Position numbers and translations under genes: made by a program. From Streptomyces sp. NRRL B-24085 (GTDB lineage: Bacteria; Actinomycetota; Actinomycetes; Streptomycetales; Streptomycetaceae), in the NCBI RefSeq assembly GCF_001282115.1, contig NZ_LJBR01000022.1, positions 1-64,000 of the forward strand: a stretch of 64,000 bases of DNA. The letters run 5' to 3'. Each line of letters starts with the position of its first letter. Position 1 is the stretch's first letter. Shown piece by piece: positions 35,454 through 42,194 of the stretch. The notes under the pieces are model-generated. The model ran no database searches. It worked only from the letters and a program-made list of their open reading frames with translations, and was not told the origin of the DNA.

Positions 35454-35466
35454 AGCCGCTCGGCGG

Positions 35467-35496
35467 CCACGGGCCGGGTCCGTCCCCGGCCCGTGG
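35467..35496. terminator. Strong bidirectional hairpin terminator
   Basis: Perfect 12-bp inverted repeat (ccacgggccggg and its complement) with a 6-nt loop, 13 bp after the hydrolase stop and 20 bp before the stop of the convergent small membrane protein gene. Closes both transcripts. Confidence 0.85.
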
Positions 35497-35516
35497 TCGA
35501 ACGCGGAGAAGTCCCG

Positions 35517-35894
35517 TCACGGTCCGGTCGGGATGGCCGGGGAAGCCGGGTCGGGTGCCTCCCCGCTGGTGGTCCCCGGAGGAGGCGGAACCGACTTGGC
35601 GGGGGAAGCCGGTGCCGGGGACGTGGAAGGGCTCACTGAATGCGGGGGCGTGACGCCCGGTCGGACCGGGCGGTCCGAAGAACCGTTCGTGACGGCGAAC
35701 AAGGCGCACGCGGCAGCCGCGGCCACGCCCAGCAACACGATGGCGGTCCGTCGCAGGGGAAGACGCCACCGCGGGGGAGTGGCCGGAAGGCGGGCGGGCC
35801 GCAGGTGTCCCAGTTCGACGGTGTCGGCCCGGGCGGCCAGAGCCTCGCGCAGCCGGTCCTCGATCGAGTCGTGGTCGATCTGGTTGCCGCTCAT
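35517..35894 (-). CDS. Small single-pass membrane protein, possible anti-sigma partner
   Basis: 125 residues. The N-terminal 46 residues are charged (SIEDRLREALAARADTVELG), followed by one membrane helix (TAIVLLGVAAAAACALFAV, about 50-68) and a Pro/Ser/Thr-rich extracytoplasmic tail. This layout, directly downstream of an ECF-like sigma gene on the same strand, suggests a sigma-controlling or cell-surface signalling role. No zinc-binding HxxxCxxC motif of classical anti-sigma factors is present, so that role is only inferred. Confidence 0.7.
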   Translation of the reverse strand: MSGNQIDHDSIEDRLREALAARADTVELGHLRPARLPATPPRWRLPLRRTAIVLLGVAAAAACALFAVTNGSSDRPVRPGVTPPHSVSPSTSPAPASPAKSVPPPPGTTSGEAPDPASPAIPTGP

Positions 35895-35962
35895 CGCCGG
35901 TTCTCGGCAAGGTGCCGGCGGTGGGAAGGACGCGAGCGCGGCTGACAGGGACGGTCGTTCAT
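35891..35962 (-). CDS. Possible 23-residue coupled ORF between sigma gene and membrane protein
   Basis: An ATG overlaps the sigma factor stop (ATGA) and the TGA of this ORF overlaps the ATG of the next gene in the same way. GGAGGA lies at the correct distance upstream, inside the sigma gene. The product would be a basic 23-mer (MNDRPCQPRSRPSHRRHLAE and three more residues). GC at third positions is about 73 percent, lower than in neighbours, so it may serve only to couple translation. Confidence 0.4.
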   Translation of the reverse strand: MNDRPCQPRSRPSHRRHLAENRR

Positions 35963-36612
35963 CGCGGTATCTCCTCCAGGTGTCTGCCGAGGGCGTCCAG
36001 GGCCCGGCTGGCGGTCGACTTGACCGTCCCGCGCGAGACGCCGAGGGTATCGGCGATCTGCGCTTCGGTGAGGTCGGCCCAGTAGCGCAGCACCAGCACC
36101 TCGCGTTGCCGACGGGTCAGGCGCTGCAACGCGTCGATCACTTCCTGATGTGTCTCGGCGAGGAGCACGCTGTGGTCGGCTGACGGGAGTTGGCGTTCAC
36201 GCTCGGGTATGTAGGCGCGTGCCGTACGGCGTCGACGCAGCACGGAGCGGGCCCCATTGACCACGCTGGTGCGCAGGTACGCCTCAGGGTCCTCCAAGGT
36301 CGCGAGCCGACGGCCGTGGCGGCGCAGGAGCGCGGTGAAGGCGTCCTGCACCACGTCCTCCGCCGTGGGCAGATCGTCCACCAGGAGCAGTGCCAGTCGC
36401 ACCAGCGGCAGCCGACGGTGGTGGTAGAGCTCGCTGAAGCCGTGCTCGTCCCCGGCTGCGGCCGTGCGGGAGGACAGGGCCGCGAACACCCTGTTCCCGC
36501 CGTCCTTCTGATGAGTCACCGACCGCGGGACGAGTCCGCCCCGCATCAGTCCGCGGATGTTCTGCCACCAGGTGACCGACGGTGCGGCGGTGGGGATCGT
36601 CGCTGTTCTCAC
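35959..36612 (-). CDS. ECF-type RNA polymerase sigma factor (SigE family)
   Basis: 217 residues from a GTG with AGGAG close upstream. Region 2 is seen at about residues 60-110 (FSELYHHRRLPLVRLALLLV, then AEDVVQDAFTALLRR) and region 4 at 150-205 (LTRRQREVLVLRYWADLTEA, then SRGTVKSTASRALDAL). The lack of regions 1 and 3 and the short length define the group. It probably directs transcription of envelope or stress genes. The repeat-protein gene upstream and the membrane protein downstream are on the same strand; a strong hairpin separates it from the former. Confidence 0.9.
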   Translation of the reverse strand: MRTATIPTAAPSVTWWQNIRGLMRGGLVPRSVTHQKDGGNRVFAALSSRTAAAGDEHGFSELYHHRRLPLVRLALLLVDDLPTAEDVVQDAFTALLRRHGRRLATLEDPEAYLRTSVVNGARSVLRRRRTARAYIPERERQLPSADHSVLLAETHQEVIDALQRLTRRQREVLVLRYWADLTEAQIADTLGVSRGTVKSTASRALDALGRHLEEIPR

Positions 36613-36635
36613 GTGTCTCCTGGACGTCGCGGTAC

Positions 36636-36670
36636 CGGTCTGTCCACCCGCACGGCGGGTGGACAGACCG
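36636..36670 (-). terminator. Perfect 16-bp hairpin between repeat-protein gene and sigma gene
   Basis: cggtctgtccacccgc and its exact complement enclose a 3-nt loop. It lies 88 bp after the repeat-protein stop and 23 bp before the sigma start. Most likely the terminator of the former; because it is so near the sigma gene it could also be a leader structure limiting sigma expression. Confidence 0.75.
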
Positions 36671-36758
36671 TGCTGCCGACCTGAGCCGGGCAGCGTGCCT
36701 TCACGTGGTGCCGCCGACCGGACGAGGGCCGGTCAGCGAGCAGAAGCGCCGGAGGACC

Positions 36759-37286
36759 TCAGTGGGCCGGAGTCGCGGGCCGCTGCGCCGGCTGGGCGGG
36801 CTTGGCGTCCTTCGGGACGTCCGTCTCCGACCCGGGCACGTAAGGCTGGGCCGGCTTGGCGTCCTTCGGGACGTCCGTCTCGGACCCGGGCACGTAAGGC
36901 TGGGCGGGCTTGGCGTCCTTCGGGACGTCCGTCTCCGACCCGGGCACGTAAGGCTGGGCCGGCTTGGCGTCCTTCGGGACGTCCGTCTCGGACCCGGGCA
37001 CGTAAGGCTGGGCCGGCTTGGCGCTCTTCGGGACGTCCGTCTCCGAGGTGAGGGCGGGCGTCTCCGAACCGGACACGTAAGGCTTGGCGTGCTTCCCGGC
37101 GGAGGTGGACGCCGCGGGCGAGCCGGAGTGCGCCTTCTCGGCCTCGGGGGCATCCGGCGCGTTGGTGTCGGCGTGGGCCGTGAAGGCTCCACCGAGGGCC
37201 AGCGCGGCGCCCACGACGGAGACGCCCAGCGCGGCGCGAAGCCGACCCGGACGCAGACTGCGGACAGCGGCGTGACGTACAGACAT
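36759..37286 (-). CDS. Secreted Pro/Lys/Asp repeat protein
   Basis: 175 residues from an ATG with GAGG upstream. A signal peptide spans about 1-40 (RPGRLRAALGVSVVGAALAL, cleavage near AHA). After an Ala/Ser-rich linker come four near-identical 18-residue units of the type SETDVPKDAKPAQPYVPG and one degenerate leading unit. No sortase motif, membrane anchor or Cys is seen. Low-complexity repeats of this kind suit a wall-associated or secreted spacer, but the function is unknown. A single-gene transcript upstream of an ECF sigma gene, bounded by a strong hairpin. Confidence 0.8.
   Translation of the reverse strand: MSVRHAAVRSLRPGRLRAALGVSVVGAALALGGAFTAHADTNAPDAPEAEKAHSGSPAASTSAGKHAKPYVSGSETPALTSETDVPKSAKPAQPYVPGSETDVPKDAKPAQPYVPGSETDVPKDAKPAQPYVPGSETDVPKDAKPAQPYVPGSETDVPKDAKPAQPAQRPATPAH
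36793..37008 (-). repeat. Tandem repeat: 4 x 54 bp organised as 2 x 108 bp
   Basis: Four 54-bp units begin at 36793, 36847, 36901 and 36955. Units 1 and 3 are identical, as are 2 and 4, while the two types differ only by synonymous changes (CCC/CCG for Pro, TCG/TCC for Ser). So 36793-36900 and 36901-37008 are a perfect 108-bp duplication. A longer degenerate unit follows at 37009-37083. Confidence 0.95.
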
Positions 37287-37488
37287 TCTCGGTCCTCGAA
37301 TCATCGGTCTCAATGGGACTGACCGTCCGTCATGGATGGCTTGCCATGCGGCGGCCCTCTGCTGGAGGCGCATCCACTCCGACAGACGTCCGAAGGACTT
37401 GGGGGTTGCGGGTCGGACGGGACCTATACAGGGGAACTTCAGTGATCTGGGTCACTGGCTCAGGGTCCGGTTGTCCAGCCCGCAGAGG

Positions 37489-37914
37489 TCACCGCTCGCA
37501 GTCGGGGCCGTCACGCCACAGCTCGTCGGCCGTGCCGGCCGCGAGGTGGCGGGCGTAGGTCTCGACCTTCACGTGGATGATGTCGAGGGCTTCCTGCAGT
37601 TCCGCCACCTGCTGCTGCACCTTCGCCTCGTGCCGCCGCAGGATCTCGAAACGCTGTGACACGGTTCCGTCCCCTTCCTGCGCGAGCTGGGCGTAGCGGC
37701 GGATCTCCGGCAGGGGCATGCCGGAGGCGCGCAGCTTCATGCACACCTTGAGCCAGGCCACGTCCTCATCGGTGAAGACACGTTGCCCGGCCGCGTTGCG
37801 CCGTACGGCGGTGAGCAGTTCTTCCTGCTCGTAGAAGCGCAGGGTGTGTGCGGGCAGGCCGGTGAGTGCGCTGACCTCGCCGATAGTCAGGAGGGATTTC
37901 TCGGCATTCGTCAT
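37489..37914 (-). CDS. MerR-family transcriptional regulator
   Basis: 141 residues from an ATG; a GTG three codons earlier (37923) is possible. The N-terminal winged helix is canonical: LTIGEVSALTGLPAHTLRFYEQEELL, with RFYE at the end of the helix-turn-helix. A long coiled-coil dimerisation helix follows (HEAKVQQQVAELQEALDII, about 95-115). The C-terminal effector part is short and has a single Cys near the end, so the four-Cys iron-sulfur cluster of SoxR is absent. A -10-like TAAGGT seven bases before the ATG suggests a leaderless message. Divergent from an SDR gene whose promoter has the MerR-type 19-bp spacer. Confidence 0.9.
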   Translation of the reverse strand: MTNAEKSLLTIGEVSALTGLPAHTLRFYEQEELLTAVRRNAAGQRVFTDEDVAWLKVCMKLRASGMPLPEIRRYAQLAQEGDGTVSQRFEILRRHEAKVQQQVAELQEALDIIHVKVETYARHLAAGTADELWRDGPDCER

Positions 37915-37932
37915 GCTCCCCACCTTACGAGC

Positions 37933-37963
37933 TTGCCCTCAAGTCGACTTGAACTCCTAGCGT
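37933..37963 (+). promoter_or_regulatory. MerR-type promoter with 19-bp spacer and central dyad
   Basis: -35 TTGCCC (37933-37938) and -10 TAGCGT (37958-37963) are 19 bp apart, the overlong spacing typical of MerR-activated promoters. The spacer holds the perfect 14-bp palindrome tcaagtcgacttga (37939-37952), close in form to SoxR-type boxes. It faces the SDR gene. Confidence 0.8.
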
Positions 37964-37988
37964 GGAGGTCATCGATGAAAGGAGCGTC

Positions 37989-38825
37989 ATGTCCACCACA
38001 TGGTTCATCACTGGTACTTCTTCTGGTTTCGGGCGTCTTCTCACCGAGGAGCTGCTGGCCCGCGGTGACAGGGTCGCCGCGACCGTGCGCCGCCCGGAGA
38101 CACTGGACGACCTGCGTGCCCGGTACGGTGACCGGCTCTGGCCGGCCCGGCTCGACGTCACCGACGGCGAACAGGTGCGCCGGGTCGTGGCCGACGCCTT
38201 CAAGGAGCTCGGCACGATCGACGTGGTCGTCAACAACGCGGGATACGGCGTCTTCGCCGCGGTGGAAGAGGCCACCGACGAACAGATCCGACGCGTGATC
38301 GACACCAACCTCCTCGGGTCGATCCACGTCATCCGCGCAGCGCTGCCGCATCTGCGCGCCCAGGGGCACGGACGCATCGTGCAGGTGTCCACCGCCGGCG
38401 GCCAGACCACCTACCCGAACTTCAGCTACTACCACGCCTCGAAGTGGGGCATCGAAGGCTTCTGCGAGACGGTGGCTCGCGAGATCGCGCCGTTCGGCAT
38501 CGGCCTGACCATCGTCGAACCCGGCGCGACACCCACCGGATTCGCCGGGGCCCTCGACACCGCGCCCGTGATGCCGGAGTACGAGAACACCCCGGCGGGT
38601 GAGGTGCGGCGGGCCATCGCATCGGGCGACTTCCCGCTGCCGAACGACCCGCACAAGATCACGCGGGCCATGATCGACCTCGTCGACTCGGGCGCCACGC
38701 CGCTGCGCCTTCCCCTAGGGTCCGACACCTACGAAGACGTACGGGCATCGCTCGTCGCCCGCCTCGCCGAACACGACGCCCATCGCGACACCGCACTCGG
38801 CGTGGTGAACGGGGATCCCCGGTGA
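37989..38825 (+). CDS. Short-chain dehydrogenase/reductase (SDR)
   Basis: 278 residues from an ATG with AAAGGAG five bases upstream. Classical SDR: cofactor motif TGTSSGFG near residue 9, NNAG near 85, catalytic Ser in VQVSTAGG near 137 and YxxxK as YHASK near 151. An Arg in the TVRRPE segment after strand 2 favours NADP(H). Substrate unknown. It is the likely target of the divergent MerR regulator, an arrangement often seen for oxidoreductases induced by reactive or toxic small molecules. Confidence 0.92.
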   Translation: MSTTWFITGTSSGFGRLLTEELLARGDRVAATVRRPETLDDLRARYGDRLWPARLDVTDGEQVRRVVADAFKELGTIDVVVNNAGYGVFAAVEEATDEQIRRVIDTNLLGSIHVIRAALPHLRAQGHGRIVQVSTAGGQTTYPNFSYYHASKWGIEGFCETVAREIAPFGIGLTIVEPGATPTGFAGALDTAPVMPEYENTPAGEVRRAIASGDFPLPNDPHKITRAMIDLVDSGATPLRLPLGSDTYEDVRASLVARLAEHDAHRDTALGVVNGDPR

Positions 38826-38910
38826 CGGTCGGGCACGACATGAGTGCCGTGGAAGGCAGCGGTCCTGCGGTGCTGTTCACCCACCCCTGACGCCGGCCCG
38901 GCTCCCACTG

Positions 38911-40104
38911 TCAGGGGAACGCCAGCCGGACCGCGAGTCCCCCGGTGGGCCGGGGTTCGGCGGTCAGGGTCGCGTGATGGGACGACGCGATGGAAGCGGC
39001 GATGGACAGGCCGAGACCGTGGCCGGTTCCGGCGGTGCGGTCGGGGGCGAGGCGGCGGAAGGGCTCGAAGAGGTCCGGCACCCGGCGGGCGGGGACGTGC
39101 GGGCCGGTGTTGGCCACGGTCACGGCGCGCTCCTCGACGTGTACGAGTACGTGGCCACCCGGATGGTTGTACTGCACGGCGTTGCGGATGACGTTGGCGA
39201 GCAGGTGGCGCAGGAGGACGGGGTCACCGCGGACGGTCCGGGGGGTGTCGGCCGTGACGCGGATGTCCACCTGCCGGCGTTCGGCCTGTGGAGCGAGTTG
39301 AGCGGTGACCAGCCGGGCGGCGAGGGCCAGGTCGACGCTCTCGGTCACGGCCGGTCCGCGGTCGCTGCGGGCCAGGAGCAGCAGCGCGTCGATGAGTTGC
39401 TCGGCTTCACGGTTGGTGGACAGCAGGTCGTCGCGGACTTCGACGAGGTGGTCGGGGAGCGGGTCGGCGAGACCGACCTGCAGGGTGGTCCGCTGGGCGG
39501 CGAGGGGCGTCTTGAGTTCATGGGAGGCGTTGGCGACGAAACGGCGTTGACTGTCGAACGACTTCTCCAGCCGGTCGAGCACGGCGTCGAAGGTGTCGGC
39601 GAGGCGGTGCAGCTCGTCGTCGGGGCCGGTGAGGGCCAGGCGCTGGTGCAGGTTCTCCTCGCTGATGCGGCGCGCGGTCTCGGTCATCGAGGCGACCGGG
39701 CGCAGAGCCCTCCCGGCCAGCCACCAGCCGGCCAGCGCGGCGAGGAGGGCCAGGAAGAGGAGGCCGACGGCGGACCAGAGGACCATCTGGCGCAGGGCGG
39801 TGTCCTGCACGGCCTGGATGGTCTGGTCGATCTTCTGGATCTGAGCCGTGGCCCACGGTGCTCCGGGCCGTGTAGGTCCGGGCCCCACGGGACGGGCGGA
39901 CGGATGGAGGGCGACGTCACCGGCGGGCGTGTCCGCGTATGTGACGGCGAGGCCCTGCACCTGCTGGGCCGTCCCGTGGCGCGCGAGCAGGACGACGAAC
40001 GCGAGCAGGGCCACGCCGGTGAGCAGGAACAGGGTGAAGATGGCTGCGGCGAGGCGGGCACGGAAGGGGAGTCGGCCCAGGAACGCGCGCGGGTTCAGTC
40101 GCAC
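38911..40104 (-). CDS. Sensor histidine kinase (two-component system 2)
   Basis: 397 residues from a GTG inside the end of the regulator gene (10-bp overlap); the frame runs on upstream only as a shadow of that gene. Two membrane helices (about 16-40 and 105-130) with a short extracellular loop of about 65 residues, HAMP (RPVASMTETARRISEENLHQ), His box NASHELKTPLAA near 190, N box NVIRNAVQYNHPGG and G2 GHGLGLSIAASIA. The short sensor loop is typical of kinases that sense membrane or ABC-transporter state. Divergent from an FtsX-type ABC exporter, which it probably controls. Confidence 0.9.
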   Translation of the reverse strand: MRLNPRAFLGRLPFRARLAAAIFTLFLLTGVALLAFVVLLARHGTAQQVQGLAVTYADTPAGDVALHPSARPVGPGPTRPGAPWATAQIQKIDQTIQAVQDTALRQMVLWSAVGLLFLALLAALAGWWLAGRALRPVASMTETARRISEENLHQRLALTGPDDELHRLADTFDAVLDRLEKSFDSQRRFVANASHELKTPLAAQRTTLQVGLADPLPDHLVEVRDDLLSTNREAEQLIDALLLLARSDRGPAVTESVDLALAARLVTAQLAPQAERRQVDIRVTADTPRTVRGDPVLLRHLLANVIRNAVQYNHPGGHVLVHVEERAVTVANTGPHVPARRVPDLFEPFRRLAPDRTAGTGHGLGLSIAASIASSHHATLTAEPRPTGGLAVRLAFP

Positions 40105-40757
40105 AGCCGGTACCCCTGCCCCGTGTCGACGGTGATGAGGCCGGGGTCCCCGAGTTTGCCGCGCAGCCGGCTGACGGTGGCACGGACCGCGCTGGTCTGC
40201 GGGGTGAGGTGCTCGTCCCAGAGGGTGCGGACGATCTCGTGGTGCGCGACGGGGGCTCCTTGGGCCTCGACCAACAGGTGGAGGACCGCGAACTCCTTGG
40301 GTGTCAGGGCCAGCGGGCGGCCCTCGATGGACGCCTCGCGCCTCGACGGGTCCGTCGTGACGCCGCCGTGCCGCATCACGGACGACCGCGGAGTGGGCGC
40401 CCGACGGCTCAACGCCCGTACACGAGCGACGAGTTCGCTGAAGTCGAAGGGCTTGGTCAGGTAGTCGTCGGCGCCGAGAGTGGTCAGTCCGTAGACGCGG
40501 TCGGTGATGTCGCCCGCCGCGGTGAGCATGAGGATCCGCGGGGGATCGTCGAGTTCCCGCAGGCGTCGGCACACCTCGTCCCCGCTCATGACCGGCAGGT
40601 CGCGGTCGAGGATCAGGACGTCGTACGCCGTCAGCAGACACATCCGCTCGGCGGCGTCGCCGGTGTGGGTGACGTCGACCGCCATCGCCTCGCGGCGCAG
40701 ACCGACCGCGACGGCACGGGCGAGCACGCGGTGGTCCTCGGCTACCAGAACTCTCAT
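40095..40757 (-). CDS. OmpR-type response regulator (two-component system 2)
   Basis: 220 residues. Complete receiver: acidic EDH in VLVAEDHRV, phospho-acceptor Asp in VLILDRDLPVM near residue 51, Thr in MLTAAGD and Lys in DDYLTKPF near 101. A winged-helix output domain follows (LALTPKEFAVLHLLV near 155, TSAVRATVSRLRGKL). 134 bp of intergenic DNA separate it from the divergent ABC operon. tgtaag (40791-40796) and tgtaac (40844-40849) there are possible half-sites, seen only by eye. Confidence 0.93.
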   Translation of the reverse strand: MRVLVAEDHRVLARAVAVGLRREAMAVDVTHTGDAAERMCLLTAYDVLILDRDLPVMSGDEVCRRLRELDDPPRILMLTAAGDITDRVYGLTTLGADDYLTKPFDFSELVARVRALSRRAPTPRSSVMRHGGVTTDPSRREASIEGRPLALTPKEFAVLHLLVEAQGAPVAHHEIVRTLWDEHLTPQTSAVRATVSRLRGKLGDPGLITVDTGQGYRLCD

Positions 40758-40891
40758 GGCCCCATGAAACCAAGGCGGCGTTTGCGGTCGTGTAAGGACG
40801 ACGGCGTCCCACCCGGCGCAGTCACAGCCTGCCCTTATGCCGCTGTAACGCGTTTATCCCCCTGCAAAGGACCGGCTGCTCCACTGGCCGC

Positions 40892-42163
40892 ATGAATTTC
40901 GTCAAGCGGGCCGGGATGAGCCTGCGTGCCAGGAAATCCCGCACCGCCGCCCTGCTCGGCATCTTCGTCGTGATCTGTTGCCTGCTCCTGGGCGGGTTCC
41001 TGCTTGAGGCGGCCGCCGCACGCCTGGAGGCCGAGGCGCAGCGCACGATCGGTGTCGATGTGACGATCGCAGGCAAGCGGCTGACCCCGGCTTTGGCGGA
41101 CCGTCTCGGCTCCGAGCCACCCGTGACGCGCTACAACCCGCTGCTCCCGCTGACCGCGGGTGCGCACGGTTTCGACCCGCTCGTCTCGCCACAGCCGAAA
41201 CCGCGCCCAGACCGCGGCGGTGACGGTGAAGGGGGGCCGCTGGCGCTGCGAGGTGTGCGGGACCTGGGCATGCTGCTGCCCTTCTCGTTCGGATCGACGA
41301 AGATCACCTCCGGGCGTGGCATCGTCCTGCAGGACGCCGACCGCGCGGTCGCGGTGATCGAGGAACGCCTCGCCGCGAAGAACGGTCTCAAGGTCGGCGA
41401 CACGATCCAGGTGGGGTCGGCAGACGGCAAGCGCAACGTCTCCATGCAAGTTCTCGGCGTGTTCCGGGACCCCAGGCAGGACCCGTCGCAGTGGACACCC
41501 TCGGACGAGCTGCCCGGCAACACCCTCTACGTGCCGACGGCCGTCGTGGAGAGGCTCGGCGGCGGTGCGGCCGGTCTCGACGAAGTGGTCTTCAGGATCG
41601 GTTCACCGGAGCAGGCCGAGCGTCTGCACGCCGAGACGAAGAGGCTGCTCGGCACCGGAGACTTCGACTTCCGCGTCAACGACAAGGCGTACCGGGACCA
41701 GGTCCGTCCCGTGCAACGGGTGGGTGCCTTCGCCGGTCTGATCGTCTGGGTCATCGCCCTTGCCGGTGCCCTGACCCTCGGCCTGGTGGTGATGCTCCAG
41801 ATCCGGGAGCGGCGCCACGAGCTCGGAGTGCTGCTGTCGATGGGCGAGAAGAAGTGGAAGCTCGTCTTTCAGCACGTCGTCGAGGCCGCGGTGGTGTGCC
41901 TGCCCGCCATCGCTGTCGCCGCACTGGCCGGGCATGCCGCCGGACCGTCCCTCGGCGGCGCCCTGCTCGACCGCCCGCCACGGAACACCGTGGCGGCGGG
42001 GGTGCCGGACGCGGAAGTCGCCCCTCCCACGGTCCGCGTCGATCCCGCCGACGTAGGAAAAGTCGCCGGCCTCGGCCTCGGCATCTGTCTGGTCTCCACT
42101 GCCGTCCCGGGCCTCGGGATCCTCCGCCTGCACCCCCGCTCGATCCTGGCCGACAGCGAATAG
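40892..42163 (+). CDS. FtsX/MacB-type ABC transporter permease 1
   Basis: 423 residues. One N-terminal membrane helix (ARKSRTAALLGIFVVICCLL), a large extracytoplasmic domain of about 240 residues, then three C-terminal helices with the FtsX-type loop GVLLSMGEKKWKLVFQ near residue 313. The N terminus MNFVKRAG is shared with the next gene, so the two arose by tandem duplication. Forms the membrane part of a MacB/BceB-like exporter or peptide-sensing complex with the ATPase at 43575. Likely controlled by the divergent two-component system. Confidence 0.88.
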   Translation: MNFVKRAGMSLRARKSRTAALLGIFVVICCLLLGGFLLEAAAARLEAEAQRTIGVDVTIAGKRLTPALADRLGSEPPVTRYNPLLPLTAGAHGFDPLVSPQPKPRPDRGGDGEGGPLALRGVRDLGMLLPFSFGSTKITSGRGIVLQDADRAVAVIEERLAAKNGLKVGDTIQVGSADGKRNVSMQVLGVFRDPRQDPSQWTPSDELPGNTLYVPTAVVERLGGGAAGLDEVVFRIGSPEQAERLHAETKRLLGTGDFDFRVNDKAYRDQVRPVQRVGAFAGLIVWVIALAGALTLGLVVMLQIRERRHELGVLLSMGEKKWKLVFQHVVEAAVVCLPAIAVAALAGHAAGPSLGGALLDRPPRNTVAAGVPDAEVAPPTVRVDPADVGKVAGLGLGICLVSTAVPGLGILRLHPRSILADSE

Positions 42164-42194
42164 GCCGCCGGCCCGAACCCAGAAAGCCGTACTC

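Noticed and set aside
36793-37083. Tandem repeats as a CRISPR array or non-coding satellite
   Set aside because: The units are contiguous with no unique spacers, are a multiple of three, and encode perfect amino-acid repeats in a gene with a signal peptide.
37489-37914. MerR regulator as SoxR
   Set aside because: The promoter dyad looks SoxR-like, but the protein lacks the cluster of four Cys near the C terminus.
38884-38917. Hairpin between SDR and kinase genes (cccctga and tcagggg)
   Set aside because: Only 7 bp with a 20-nt loop; too weak to call a terminator.
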